From: Nemopilema nomurai
Taxonomy: Eukaryota; Cnidaria; Scyphozoa; Rhizostomeae; Rhizostomatidae
Direction of reading: 5' to 3'
Assembly: GCA_003864495.1 (NCBI GenBank)
Contig: ML133480.1
Location: forward strand, 333,449 to 397,448
Length of the DNA stretch: 64,000 nucleotides
The notes below the pieces were generated by a model, which saw only the letters and a program-made list of their open reading frames with translations, made no database searches and was not told the DNA's origin. Positions 12,976 through 25,270 of this stretch are shown here, in pieces (position 1 is the stretch's first letter; every line of letters begins with the position of its first letter). The translations under genes and the position numbers were made by a program.

Positions 12976-14574
12976 TTAAGGCGAGACGCATCGCTTGCAC
13001 CTTGTTCTGACTTGCAAAGGCCTGTAGACGAGAGTCTCCGCTGATTTCCGTCTTTTCACTTGAATGTAGAAAACGTACGATGAACAAGGCCTCAAGTCTT
13101 TTATCGTCCTCGTGAACACAGTCTTGTGGTTTTTTCGAATGCGTTTGTTTATGCACGTGACCTTACGAACGCCAGAACCCGCCGCTGGTTTGAAGCAGAC
13201 GTTGGCTAATTGGTGGTACACCCTGGTGCTGTACCGGCCAATATACAGGCAGAACTGCTGCTTCCCTTTGGCGGCTATCCACGCGATGGTCACACTGTTG
13301 CATGTCCGCAGCATCGGCCATTCCTTCACCCCAATGCCCTTTGGCAACCTTGGGAACGGTCCCCAACGCCTGCCAGCCGACAAGTGGACTCGCACGTTCA
13401 GCTGGCCGTCTGTTTTCTTCGTAAGTGTGACAGACAATGTGCCAGCTGCAGTAGCTCTGATTGTACTGGTCCTGACCCCGTACACCTGGAACTTCTTGAT
13501 GACCCTGGAGTCCTGGCTGAGGGCAACAGTGACCGGTCCTTCGCAGGCGATTACGGTGAGGCGCGTCGTGCCCCGCTTTGCCACCTCGAATTGGATCACA
13601 TGGTAGCTTGATTTCGGATCGATTTTAAGATTAAGCGTTGAGCCCTGCCTAAGGCGACTTGTTAATGGAGATCTGTGCTTAGCAAGGGTTAATCCAGCGT
13701 ACGCTCGGCTTCGATTAGAATGCGGATTGACAGCAAAGACGTTCACGTAGTAATTCACGTCGCTGCTAAGGCGCTTTTGTAGATTATACTGGCTTTCACC
13801 ACCAAGACAATCAAATATAATCACATCTGATGGAATCTTTTTCATCACGTCCTGCACTTGGCATAGACGATCAAAGTCTCTCCTCACGTTCACTGAAACA
13901 CAGTAAATGACGTCACCGAGTGTCCCCTCGCTCGCCGGCTCCCAGTATAGGTTAAGGTGTCCGTTCGCCAAATGCGCTATGGATATCTTTCTGTCAGGTG
14001 GCAATACGGGGAATCCTAAATCCATCCTGCCACCAACCAGTACCGAAACTCCGACCACCTGAGTAGAAGCTGCAGTCGAGCGCATCTCGATCTTGTAGAA
14101 TCCTTCGGGTGCTTCGTTCAGGGCGAAAAGTTGCGAGTCCTTGGTTTCGTAGTCAGCCAACGCTACAGCCAGGTTGTTCGAGTCGAAATTGTTCACGTGT
14201 AGGAATGATTTAGGCCCTTTTTGGTCTTCTGGCATGTCAATCTCCACCCTTTTCCATGTGTTTTGAATAACATCGCTCAGGTCGAGAAAACTAACAGTCC
14301 ACTGGAGACTGGCAAAGCACATCAAGTCGATGAAAATGGCCAACGATGAGCTATTCTCACGCACCTCGAAAAAGACTTCACTTACCGCCCACGGCGACAG
14401 CGTGACTGAATTCGCGACTCCGTTCGTCTTTATCTTGGTGCTTAAATTCATAGACACTGAATTGCCGATTAATTGAATGAGCCGCTGTTTTTTCTCGTCC
14501 CTTGATAGTCGTCCTGCTGCCAGTGTCTCACTGACTAACTGACTAAAAACCAGAATGGTGATCATCAGCTTCAT
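12976..14574 (-). CDS. ndnf: NDNF-like secreted glycoprotein (neuron-derived neurotrophic factor family)
   Basis: An intact 532-residue ORF in a single exon. Residues 1-20 form a signal peptide (hydrophobic ITILVFSQLV core, cleavage near TLAAG), so the product is secreted. The strongest family evidence is near the C-terminus: GPFPRLP (about 405-411), RTCNSVTIAW (423-432) and a following QQFCLY stretch, which match the second fibronectin-III-like domain of animal NDNF. An earlier YCVSVNVRRDFDRLC block corresponds to the first. Paired cysteines suggest disulphides, and two NxS/T sites (NLS, NSS) lie in the N-terminal third. Length is close to vertebrate NDNF (568). Vertebrate NDNF acts in neuron migration, survival and FGF-signal modulation; function here is not shown. 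The start is chosen because ATG follows gccaca and directly precedes the signal peptide. Open frames on the opposite strand are shadows. Confidence 0.9.
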   Translation of the reverse strand: MKLMITILVFSQLVSETLAAGRLSRDEKKQRLIQLIGNSVSMNLSTKIKTNGVANSVTLSPWAVSEVFFEVRENSSSLAIFIDLMCFASLQWTVSFLDLSDVIQNTWKRVEIDMPEDQKGPKSFLHVNNFDSNNLAVALADYETKDSQLFALNEAPEGFYKIEMRSTAASTQVVGVSVLVGGRMDLGFPVLPPDRKISIAHLANGHLNLYWEPASEGTLGDVIYCVSVNVRRDFDRLCQVQDVMKKIPSDVIIFDCLGGESQYNLQKRLSSDVNYYVNVFAVNPHSNRSRAYAGLTLAKHRSPLTSRLRQGSTLNLKIDPKSSYHVIQFEVAKRGTTRLTVIACEGPVTVALSQDSRVIKKFQVYGVRTSTIRATAAGTLSVTLTKKTDGQLNVRVHLSAGRRWGPFPRLPKGIGVKEWPMLRTCNSVTIAWIAAKGKQQFCLYIGRYSTRVYHQLANVCFKPAAGSGVRKVTCINKRIRKNHKTVFTRTIKDLRPCSSYVFYIQVKRRKSAETLVYRPLQVRTRCKRCVSP

Positions 14575-14760
14575 TGTGGCTGGAGACGTCGTGCCCCGAT
14601 CGCAGACCTGACCCTGCTTCAGTCGTGGCAGAGTGTGTAGTTAGTTGTTTTCACTCAGCTATACACTACGCGGCAGCATGCTCTGCAGGGCGAGTGAAAG
14701 GACTCGACGCGAGAGCCACCGTTTACTATTCAAACTGGTGACATATGAGATACCTGCAGG
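14575..14760 (-). promoter_or_regulatory. Presumed 5' UTR/promoter of the NDNF-like gene
   Basis: This stretch upstream of the start is GC-richer than its surroundings. On the minus strand it holds gtgtatagctg about 85 bases before the ATG, a weak TATA-like match only. No intron or upstream exon was found, so placement of the transcription start is inference. Confidence 0.25.
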
Positions 14761-17323
14761 TAACCACAAGAGTCCACGGGGCGAAGTCAGTGGCAAGTTA
14801 ACATAATCATTTTATCTGGTTAAATCCCTTTGATTGTCTGCAAAGATGAAAATCACAGTCGCGTCATGCCATATTTTGGCGGTAACTGTGCGCGTGGTTC
14901 AAATAGTACTTCCAAATTGTTTACTTTTTACCGCAGAGGCCACCACACTTGAAATCCCCATTCCATTCCATTCAATGAATTTCTTCTCCTCTCTTATCGT
15001 TCTTCATTCCTTCCCGTTACTCCGCGTTTCTTCTGTCGGCTAACCAAGACTCCAATATGCCCGTGGCTCGCTTGGCTGGAGCTCGTTTTAAACGGGCGCT
15101 AATTATTTAACTTGTATGCCCTTCTTTCTGTCAAGAGGGTGAGAATGTTTAGCTAGACGTAATCCAATTGATCACAGAATTGAGCAAAAGTTTACATTGG
15201 CTGAATGTTGGGATGCAAGCTATGGATCTGGAGCCGTTTCTATTAGGGCCTGTCCATGTTTGGCTTTTAGTCAATAACGTTTGCCGTGGTGACGACTCTA
15301 GCGGTGTTTAGGCGGCTGTGGTGTTATACAATGGGCACTTATTTTAGAATCAATGTCTAAAATGATGGGAACTGTAGACACTTTGAAGATTTCAATACAG
15401 TCTGACATTGAGTACCACTGACCATGGCGAGTAAACAGAATAGACTATCGAAATTCGCACTGTTATCATCTTGTCCTATGAAAAAGTGCATTGGGGCACA
15501 AGGTGGGGTTCACAAGGCCTTGGGGTGCTCTAGCTGGAACAATTATAGACCGTTGGTAGACAATGTTTCTAGTTTGTTGGGGAGTGTACCCCAAAGCTCA
15601 AACTAGAGTTACCAGTTGCCACCAAACATTTGGGAGCTTTAGTTTCGTATTATTTCAAGGTGCTTTTCATGGTGGTAAGTCTGAATATGTCAGGCGTGGT
15701 CTAAGATTCCTTGGCCGATAAAGAAAAATTCTGCTTCTTTCTTCCTTTGTAACAGAAAATTCGTAAGGTCAAGAGTGTCTGATTATTGTGTCCTTCACGG
15801 CGTATTATTATGACATATTTATAGAGCACCCAGACAGAGTAGGTTTAGCGATGTTCGCGTCCTCCTGGATCCGCCCCAGAGTTCAGCTTAGAATGAACAT
15901 TGAATGCACTCTGGATATTTTTTAAAAATACGGTGACAAAATTATGTATTTTACGTAGCTTTATGTTCGCATTCAATATTGTGGTTTTCATGATAATACT
16001 AATTAGAGTAATAACAACAGTAGTGGATAGCAGCAATGAGAGTAATCCAGTTATCAAGAGGGAAAACACCCTCACATTAAAGAGTGCTGCTTATGTACAG
16101 TCACATCGTTCAATTAATTGTGGTATTTAAGCAACAAGTTAATCTGCACAAATACAAAACTAAGCAATATGGTCATTTTACAAAAAGTATAAAATCATTC
16201 TATATTGTTAAAAACTCCTGCCCCAAATTCTTTGAGTCATCTCTAATTAATGTCGTGTCTTTGTTTACACCGTCCTCATGTTGTTTTATTAAGGTCCTGA
16301 AGTCGTGATTGTAGTCTTCTATTTTGTGTGCATGGACGCCTTCATATACGCGGGGAATGGGGGGGGGGGGTGGTGCAAATGCATGCATATGGTGGCAAAA
16401 CAGTAGCAGGACGTGGCAAGGGGGGTGGTTGTCCCCTGCTTCCGGCGTCCCTGTTAGGGGAAACCATCTCAGCTCCACTGGGTAGAACCAAGTTTACTCC
16501 ACAGCGTTTTCCTCGCTTTTTAATTAACATTATATGTTCGTTGTTTGGAAGATTCTTGTCGCAAATTCTTTTTAGCTACCAACGCTACTCGATAGCATTT
16601 CTGCAGGTAAAGAAATGTCTCGGTAAAATTTTCCAATTCAAAATGCTGTTATTACTGATAATCTGTGTTCTATGTTTTTTGCTGGCAGAAATGCTCCAAG
16701 CTCAGATTATAGTCTAATTCCTGCGGAACGTTTTAAAAAATTTTTCGCATGCCTTTGAGCAAGATACTTCTTCTAATGTTTAAAGAAATATGGATTTGCT
16801 GTAGGATAATAACCTAAATTTTTCACCATTTTAAACCTTATTTTCCACCTGGAGAATGAGGAGGCCCCTTTTCGTCTAAACTCAGGTTTCTCTCTCCAGA
16901 TTATATTGAGAAAGACAACGAAATGCTTTCCCACCTGGGCTCTACACCGCTATTGGTTTTGATATCATTGAAATTGGCGTCTTAAGAAAACATTGGGGTT
17001 TTCGTCGGCTTTGCCCAGAGACAGCTTTATATCTACGCGATAAAGAGTTCCCCGTTGTTTGACAAAGGTCTAAATTCACTCTTATAAACAGTACACACTT
17101 GTTAATGTGGTGAAGAGGAATTGCGTCGAGTTTGGGCTTGCGAATGCTGGCATCGCCTGCAAAGACTAGGGGTGAATTGGATACTTGCAAGACCCGTGCT
17201 TCACATTCTGTCGTAGTGGTTTGTTTGTTGCTGGTACTTCGAAAGGCCTTGCTCTTAGGCCCTCGGCGGTGCATCAGGGTTGTCGGGAGCTGTACTCGTG
17301 CCCGAACTTTCAAGTGACCACGT

Positions 17324-17490
17324 CAGCCTCGCACTACAACGCCAGCCTCGCATTACAACGCCAGCCTCGCTTTACCATGCAATCCTCGTATATCACGCCA
17401 GCCTTGCTTTACCATGCAAGCCTCGTATTACAACGCCAGCCTCGCTTTACGGTGCGAGCCTCGTATTATCACACCAGCCTCACATTTCAA
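17324..17490. repeat. 19-bp minisatellite (cagcctcgcattacaacgc)
   Basis: Clean units start at 17324, 17343 and 17362, followed by about six diverged units alternating 'ttaccatgc' and 'tatcacgc' endings. All keep the (c)agcctcg core. Open frames crossing it are repeat artefacts. Confidence 0.8.
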
Positions 17491-19850
17491 TTACCCCTCC
17501 AGTTTAAAGCCCTTTATTCATTCCTTCCAAACTCGAAACAAAAATTCTCACCTGGGATCGGGAATGTGTTACTCGTTGAGTAATATCTATAAGACTGGGG
17601 TCTGGATAACGAAAGGTTGGCGTTTGTTTGCCAAAAAACAATGGGTGTGGTCTTGGTGGGGCCCTGGGGATGCGGTATGGATTTCATAGTCCCCTCTGGT
17701 GACTTAAATTAAAAAGAATATGGCCACAGATACTTCTATCTATTTTTCTATTTAAAGTTCATTAACGATGGCCAACCACGTATTCATTTAGGGTTAGTTC
17801 TGCTTAACCTGTCAATTGCAGTAGCATTTTGCTGTCGTTATTTCTTATCATCATGTCAAGTTTTATGATACTGTTGAATTGTTCTTGCGAACGCAAATCC
17901 TCCAGAGCTCTTTTGTACAGTCTCACTGCTAGTTGCCTATGAATGTGTGCCCGTTTGAATTCGGTGCCTTTTGGATAAGAAATTGAATTATTTGCTTAAC
18001 ACTGAAGACGCTACTTTTCAGCGTCTACATATTCTTTCCAAGCAGACTATGTGTCAGTAGACATTTTTTTATTTTAGAGTTGGTTCGCCAAGGGCGTGCC
18101 ATGACTGAGATCAGAGTGGGTTTGTGGTCATGTTATCGAATCTTTGTTTTATTTTTGCTCTCCACCGTGTTGTCTCGGTAGGAATAGGGGTGCGAGAAAA
18201 GTGCCTCTGAAGGAAAGTTCGAGAGAAGATAGCTGGGAGTGAGACTTATGCTTTCAGATCACTCTGAAAACCACTCTAAGCCGTTGTTGCAATTTAAAGA
18301 AGCGAAAACGGCCATTTTGTCTAGACCAGAGGGAGGGGGTGAACGGGATCAGATATGAAGTAGCAGGATCAGAGATGGAGAAAGAAAGAAGGGGTAAAAG
18401 AACGAGAGAAAGAACGAGGTGCAAAGAAAGTGTTAGTGAGGGAGATGCTAGACGATTTCATTTTTAGAATAGTTTCTTTTCACTTTATTGTAGACGATAG
18501 TTTAAACGCAGCCCATTGATATGGTTAATGACCACTTGATGATATACTCTATTCTTAGACTAAGATTCACATTCAGAAAACTTTCGGGTCTGCAGATATC
18601 TTTCAGTGCAAATAGATGTGGTCACTTTTTAAACATAGAACCTCTTTTCGTTTTCAAAAGCTGTTTCACTTGTCTAAACTTTAAAAGTTTTGATGTAGAC
18701 ACAAGCCTAATTTTGAGACAATTGCTTTATCAGCCTGTGGTTGGCAATTCCACTTTCGCTTCATTTCTTTGAATGAAAAGGTTTACGCATGTCTGTTCAG
18801 TAACATATGCCGAATTCGCTTTCACCGACAAGACAAAGTCGTGCTCTGTCGCCCAGAAAGAAACTCATTTTTCCACTATCTATTATATTCACACTTTTTA
18901 TAACATGTATTTTCATTACTAATGAAGAGCAAAAATAAACCTTTTTAGAAGTTGAAATTTCCTTCATATTCTTTATGTAAATAAATTAGTCGCTTAAAAG
19001 TATATATAAAATTACCCGTAAATATATACAGGATTATATAACGATTTCCAGTTTTTATATTATTGCATGTTTTGTATCAGTCATGGTTGGTGCTACTTCT
19101 ATATTTTATTTCAAAACCACATTCAAATCAAAATCCGAGCTTCTCTTCCATATGTTCATTAAATGGTTTGTCTCAAGTGATTAAAAGCCTTTAATTGCCT
19201 CTTTTCATAATAATCTCAATTATGAGATAAATCTGTGTGCAGTTAAGCTCTTCATTGCTACTGTTCAGTTCACATTTGCTGAATGACTCTTTTTGTTAAT
19301 TAGCGATCTATCTGCTTTACAATGTCTGTTTTGTGTGTTGCCTTGCCTCACACATAGTTATGCACGTTTATGAATATCTCTTTCATATCTCCACCCACAT
19401 CAGTGTCATTTTTGAGATCTGGAAACCTCGTAAAACCTCTTTTCTATTGCTATTCATCTATTGTTGCTCACCATAAAGTGTACCTTTGTTATCGAAAGGT
19501 CTTCGCAAAAGGCCCGAAGCTGCAAAGATACTTCGTCTGGTGTTTAAGCTGTGGTGGTTTCGTTTCTGTAGGGGCTTGTTGCTTATCCTTTATCAAAGAT
19601 ACAATTCTGCAGAAATTTTCCGTAGTATAGTATTCAAGAGGGCAGTCTGTTTTAAATAATTTGCCTACTATTCATAATAGATCTTCTTTCGAAGTGATCT
19701 ATTCTTTCCTTCACCCTCCATCCTTTTACCTAGATTCGCCTCAGTTTTTTGCCTGCCTTTATTCCAGGTCAGATCCAGATCAAAACCCATTCCATTGCAG
19801 CCTGAATGTGTCATAAAATCCAGCTGTTAAACATCCATTTAGCACATTGT

Positions 19851-19920
19851 ATTACCTTAATACGCACCGTATTACCTTAATACGCACCGTATTACCTTAA
19901 TACGCACCGTATTACCTTAA
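19851..19920. repeat. 20-bp tandem repeat, 3.5 perfect copies
   Basis: The unit attaccttaatacgcaccgt is repeated without a mismatch from 19851, then breaks into cgcacaaaaa. Perfect identity implies recent expansion. Confidence 0.9.
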
Positions 19921-21904
19921 CGCACAAAAAGGTAATTCACAACGCACGAGACTTATGTTAGAATAATTACGAGGCTAACTTTAAGCCTAAAGGATCTGAT
20001 GTAAGATAACTAGATCAGGATTAACCTTGGGTAATTTATTAGAAATCTTAGATTATGTTTCCTGTAATCCATTTAAATCCATTCAAAATCATGATCCTAT
20101 ATAGTCATTTCTACCAGGGTCAGTCTGGAAACAGTTTCTAGTTTCGCAGATCCAGGACATCTCTTGTTCAAGTATTTTAATCTTCATAATTTTTTTTGTC
20201 TAATAGTAAGCCGAGTCTTGTATGGTTGGCAACGAACTATGTTGCTTAAAGGTATTGAAAGGTATCAGTGATTCATTAATCTCCGTGAAAGAATCTTCTA
20301 TTTTAATTTCCAGTGTTACATTTGTGAATTACTTAAGAGTCATAGAGTACTTTTTAAAGAGTTTTCCTATCTAAAGAAGCGAATTACCTGGGAACATAAA
20401 TAGTGTGACATGAATTCTTCCCCTACACTTCACCGCGCTATTTTTTATGGTGGCTGTGTTTGCCACTAAACAAAAAGGGTTCCTTGTTCTCTAGCTATAT
20501 GTTTTACTTGTTGTTCTTTTATGAAGTCAAAATTGTTTTTTGTCAGAGCTGTGAAAAGTCCTTTTTTACAGATTTTCCAAAAAGGCATATTTTTTTTTCT
20601 TTTTGGCTAATTGGATTGGAAACATTCTAGCAAAACATTTACTGTTTGTCTACCAATAATCATATTATCTCGTGGAAGAAACAGTTTTATAAGAAACACC
20701 AACTAAATTACTGAGGCCTTGTATTTGTAACCAACAATGAACACGCAGTTTGGACTCCACGACAACAATATATCGCTGTTCTATCCTAACCCTATCAAGA
20801 TGAAATTAGGCTGTTACTTTACCGAACCTTTGAAGTCCCTTTCATCGCCGCCTCAGTTGTTTTCTCCTTATCAGTTGGACCTAAGTGTCCACAATAAAAT
20901 GTATGCAACCTTTGGCGGTCTTTTATTCAAAGCATAGTCAATAAAAGCCAAAACGTACTCTGTTAAAGTCTGTTCTTCGTCTCTCGTCGTAAGAGCTATG
21001 CTATAGGTCTCTTCACTCCCCAGAAAATTTCTGGACAAAAATTATTGCGACAAATGAGGCTAATTTCGAGGCAAATAAGCTCTCTATTCAATTTCCAAGC
21101 CTAGCCAAATTTAAGGAAGTGAGCTTTATTTAGAAAAAACAAATACTTGACACCAATTCATATATATCTTCAAAACTTTGGAACTAAATCCAAAATGAGA
21201 TTCAATATGCCCCATCATCTTATGCTTTTTCACAAGCGAAGAAAATAATTTTCCAATTTTCAAATATACCTGTTTTATTTACAGGCAAATAATTAGAAAC
21301 ACTCCTCTTGGTAATGGCATAGAATGCTAGCCAATTTGAACCAAGAGCCATCAAACTGTGCCATTCATTTTCTTCAAATTACCTTCAAAGTAAGTGTAGG
21401 GCAGTATTTGGCAAATTTGAACAAAAGAAGATTGGAGTCTCTTTTAGTATATTTAGGCCGTATCATCGTCCTACAGTTGTATTTTTGCCTATAGTTATTA
21501 CTTGTGCCTTCAATTTTTTATATTACGTGACATTTTGCTGGTGCATCCTTAAGCAGCTAAGCGAAAGTTTAACTACGTTAAAATTCAAATGGGCTGCTAG
21601 AATGTCGCTTATAGTGATTTTCTTCTTTCTAAGAATTAATTAACTTATTTTTAATCCCTTAATTGCATGGCTTTCTCTTTGGTCAGAGCAGATTCCTGGA
21701 CTTAGAGTATAGTACTGGGAAAGATAGATTGTTACTATGGACAAGCCCTTCAAGACAAGGTTCACTTCTTAAGATTTCCGCAAAATGACGATCCTACTCA
21801 ATAAGTAGAAACTTAGAGAGGAGATAGAGAGAAGAAGGGGCGACCAAAGCACTTTTTTAAGAATCTTTACGTCGTAGCTAGTTTCTTTCTCCAGAACGAA
21901 CTTA

Positions 21905-22275
21905 TTACACGAAACGTACCAATTGGTCGAAACTTGCTTATAATTCGAAACGTACTGATATTTCGAAACGTACTGATAGCTCGAAACGTACTGATAGATC
22001 GAAACGTACTGATAGATCGAAACGTACTGATAGCTCGAAACGTACTGATAGATCGAAACATATTGATAGATCGAAACGCATGAATATTTCGAAACGTACT
22101 GATAGATCAAAACGTACTGATAGATCGAAACGTACTGATAGCTCGAAACGTACTGATAGATCGAAACGTACTGATAGCTCGAAACGTACTGATAGCTCGA
22201 AACGTACTGATAGCTCGAACGTACTGATAGCTCGAAACGTACTGATGGCTCAAAACGCACTGATAGTTTGAAACG
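21905..22275. repeat. 18-bp minisatellite, about 20 copies (cgaaacgtactgatag-ct/at)
   Basis: Units of tcgaaacgtactgatag plus one variable base, 18 bp long, run almost uninterrupted. The main variants are gatagctcg, gatagatcg and gatatttcg; one unit is 17 bp (near 22216). Both ends are degraded (acacgaaacgtaccaat on the left, agtttgaaacgt on the right). Because 18 is a multiple of three the array is open in several frames (YQYVS- and SKRTD-type repeats), but no ATG-led, splice-supported gene contains it. Confidence 0.92.
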
Positions 22276-23166
22276 TCTAGAATTCTCCCTGTGGCATTTT
22301 TGCCATGTTCATGTTGTTTATCGCATTCTTTTCCATGCAATCTGCTGGATCAGCAAGTTCTGTTGTAAAAAGCTCGATCCGTTGCTCTCACCAGCAAATG
22401 AAAAATGAACATCGATGCTCCATTGGGAGAGGGTGACTAGCCGTTTTGTGGAATCGGAGTCCAGGACAATTTACGGTCCCCAGCTATGCATTAGCCACAC
22501 CTCGGCCGCAGTGATTACCTCAAAAAAATTCAAGGTCATTGCAAAGGGAACTTTTTTCGAGGAGGAAAATTTTGGCTTTTCCTGGACCCTACGCTAAGTA
22601 GTAACAGAATGGATATTCCGCTTTGAACGCATGCCTTGATATACCATCACAAGCGTTCCAAGTATCTAATTGCTCAAGTTTGACAAAGTCGCAAAATATT
22701 TCACTTGAAGTTACAAATTGGTAGGTGAATGTATTACCCAGCACAGGAGGTCGAGTGACCCAGAGTTTTCCAAGGATTTCTTCAAAGAACGACGACTAAG
22801 AAGAATTAAGTATTGTCCTGTGTTTTTTGACCGAGGCGATCCTCGGCGAACGGGTCAACGAGGAGGTGTCGTACTAGTTAATATCTTTCCTCCATCTCTC
22901 CCTTCTCCTATAGATTTGAGATTACCAATACTCCAAAACCTCATCGTTAAATGCCAGTTGAGATGGCAAACAGTGGCGCGATCAACTTGTGGGTATTGCT
23001 GCCTTCTCACTTCTTTTACGTCATTTATGAAGATTTTATTGTTGTTGTGCCAGACAACGTGGGTCATAGAGTGGGGGTTGGTCGCAGCCCTTGCTGGAAC
23101 ATTGGAAAAGCTGCTATTCAAAAGCTTTTTTATTCCACGAAACACCATCTAGACTGTAAAAATGAC

Positions 23167-23335
23167 AGCTTAAACCTCACCTTTCCTTTATACAGGCTTT
23201 TGATAGATCAATCCTTAACTTTCCTTTATACAGGCTTTAGATAGCTTTCACCGTAACTTTCCTAAATACAGGATTTAGATAGCTTAAACCTTACTTTTCC
23301 TATATACAGTTCAAGCCTTAACTTCCCTGTTTAAA
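23167..23335. repeat. 38-bp tandem repeat, about 4 copies
   Basis: Copies of ctttcctttatacaggcttt... start at 23181, 23219 and 23257 (38-bp spacing) and 23294 (37 bp). A truncated unit precedes and follows. Similarity decays toward the 3' end. Confidence 0.85.
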
Positions 23336-25208
23336 GGCTAAGACCGGTGGGTATTTTTCTCGACAGAAATTTATAGACTCCATTTTAGCCTTAGGCCTTT
23401 TGATCTAGCTTTGAGCAGGCATGAAGTCTTGCGTTGTCCTTAGCTTATTCGTTGTTAATCAATGATCCCAGCATTGAATATTTAAAATGAGCAAAGTTTA
23501 GGCACTTAAAAAGCTCATCTTGTATTTCACAACTCAACGCAACGCCTAGCTGCTATGTTTTCCCGCCATGTCATCCATGTTTATGCGCCATGTTTTTCCG
23601 TTATGCATGGTCTTTTAAATCACTGCGCATCACCGCATCAGATTTCTGTAAGCTAAATGCACATTTACTGAAACACCTGCCTTTTGAGGCTTAATTGGTC
23701 CTCTAATTGATTCTAAAAAGCTACTGATCTCCGAAAAGCTCAAGATGCAACGGATCCCAGCCAACGCTGTAAGATACGCTGATTGTAGTTCGTGGTGGGG
23801 CAACCATCGTAATTGGCGCTGACACAATCAAACGGCCATTCCTCCCCCAAATATGCTTGCCCGGTTGATAAGGACTGTCTATTTGACCAGGCAGTTAGAA
23901 AAAGTCACGAGGCCTCAGTAGTCGAAGCAATAGTAATTAAATTTTAGCATTAAAAGCCTTTTAATTATTAATACTAAAGAGGAATTAAGGTTGTATTTTG
24001 CCAGCTAAAACGTTACTATAGACGCAAGCTATGGTAGTACATATTTTGTATAAACTATTTTTAAGTGCGTCTTTCTTAAGCAAGTGGGCGATGCTAAATC
24101 AAGGACCGAGAAGCCATAACACATAACCTCAACCCATTTGGCATGTCGAAAAGTTAGTTTGCCTTTTAAATATGGAGCTGCTTGTTTCAGTATTATTTGC
24201 AATTTCTTCCTTAATGAACCTTCGAAAGAATCGCACAACGTATTCACATATTTACATTTATTCCCCAGTTTTTTTAATAGGCCTCGTAATTACTGATGCG
24301 ACAAATGGCTAGGTAAAAATATTCTAGAGAACCTATTTTTTAATTATTTGCACGCCACTGGCATTTGTGCTTTCAATTTTGCGAACACAATGGTGCATGT
24401 TTTTAATTAGAATTGTTGCCAAAATTGCGATTAAAACAATTGTTTACAGAAAGGAAGCTAATCAGAATCCGTTCACTAAACAACGCAATTAATATTTCAG
24501 CTGTTTGCTATTGTTTCATAATTTATTGAATTGTGTCAGTATCGAAAAACAGGTTGTTTTGCCGTTGGTTGCTACCAGGGCCAGGTCCGCAAACAGATTT
24601 GCATTGAATGGGCTGAGAAGCATGGCCAACAAGCAATGAGGCTCGTTAGATATGCCCATCTGTCATTCTTTATTCAGCCATTATCATATCGCCTCCTTTG
24701 CGTTAGTATACCATATATGGTGTCATGCATCCATACGTTAGCCGAGCCAAAACTCGGTGATATCACCTATCACTACTTTTTAAGTCAAATTTTCAGACAA
24801 ATTTAGGAAGAAGTGCTTTGCGGTACAAAACTTCACAATAGCTAGAAACAGCTGAACCAGTTCTGCATACTTAAGCACTTTTTCATCCGACTTTCCTCAG
24901 AGTATGCAAACGTCGGAAAATAAATTTAGGAAGTTGATTCTAGGAATACGTTTCTTTGTGCTTTGGTCATTGTATCAGGATTGACAGATATCAACTTCGA
25001 GGCGTTTGCTAATTTATTTAAGAGCCTTTTTCCTGCATATTATATCATTAATTAAAGCTTTGGTTGGTCTGGGAAGATTAGTCAAAGACAAGTCAATCGC
25101 CTGAGTTAGAAAATATTGGCCAAAAATATTGCCATCAGTTCAAGAAAAGGTTCTGTGAGCCTTTCTATGTGGACCTCCGCCATTTTGTTTCAAGTGGTTT
25201 CTGTTTTT

Positions 25209-25270
25209 CGATTAAGTATGATTAAGTATGATTAATGATTAAGTATGATTAATGATTAAGTATGATTAAG
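25209..25270. repeat. Short tandem repeat gattaagtat / gattaat
   Basis: Alternating gattaagtat and gattaat units over about 60 bases. Confidence 0.8.

Noticed and set aside
13112..13611. Open frames on the plus strand inside the NDNF-like gene
   Set aside because: They are antisense shadows of a clearly coding minus-strand exon and have no protein-like features.
15865..15882. Single cctggatccgccccag transposon-like terminus
   Set aside because: No inverted partner within about 1 kb on either side, so no element can be delimited.
21769..22260. A 163-residue minus-strand frame rich in YQYVS repeats
   Set aside because: It is produced by the 18-bp minisatellite, has no ATG start or splice context, and the other strand gives an equally open SKRTD frame.
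21905..22275. CRISPR-like array
   Set aside because: Units are contiguous with no unique spacers, and the genome is eukaryotic.
22718..23244. Two overlapping 97-144 residue plus-strand ORFs
   Set aside because: Not recognisable, overlap the 38-bp repeat, and both strands are open over the same bases. Kept as unannotated.
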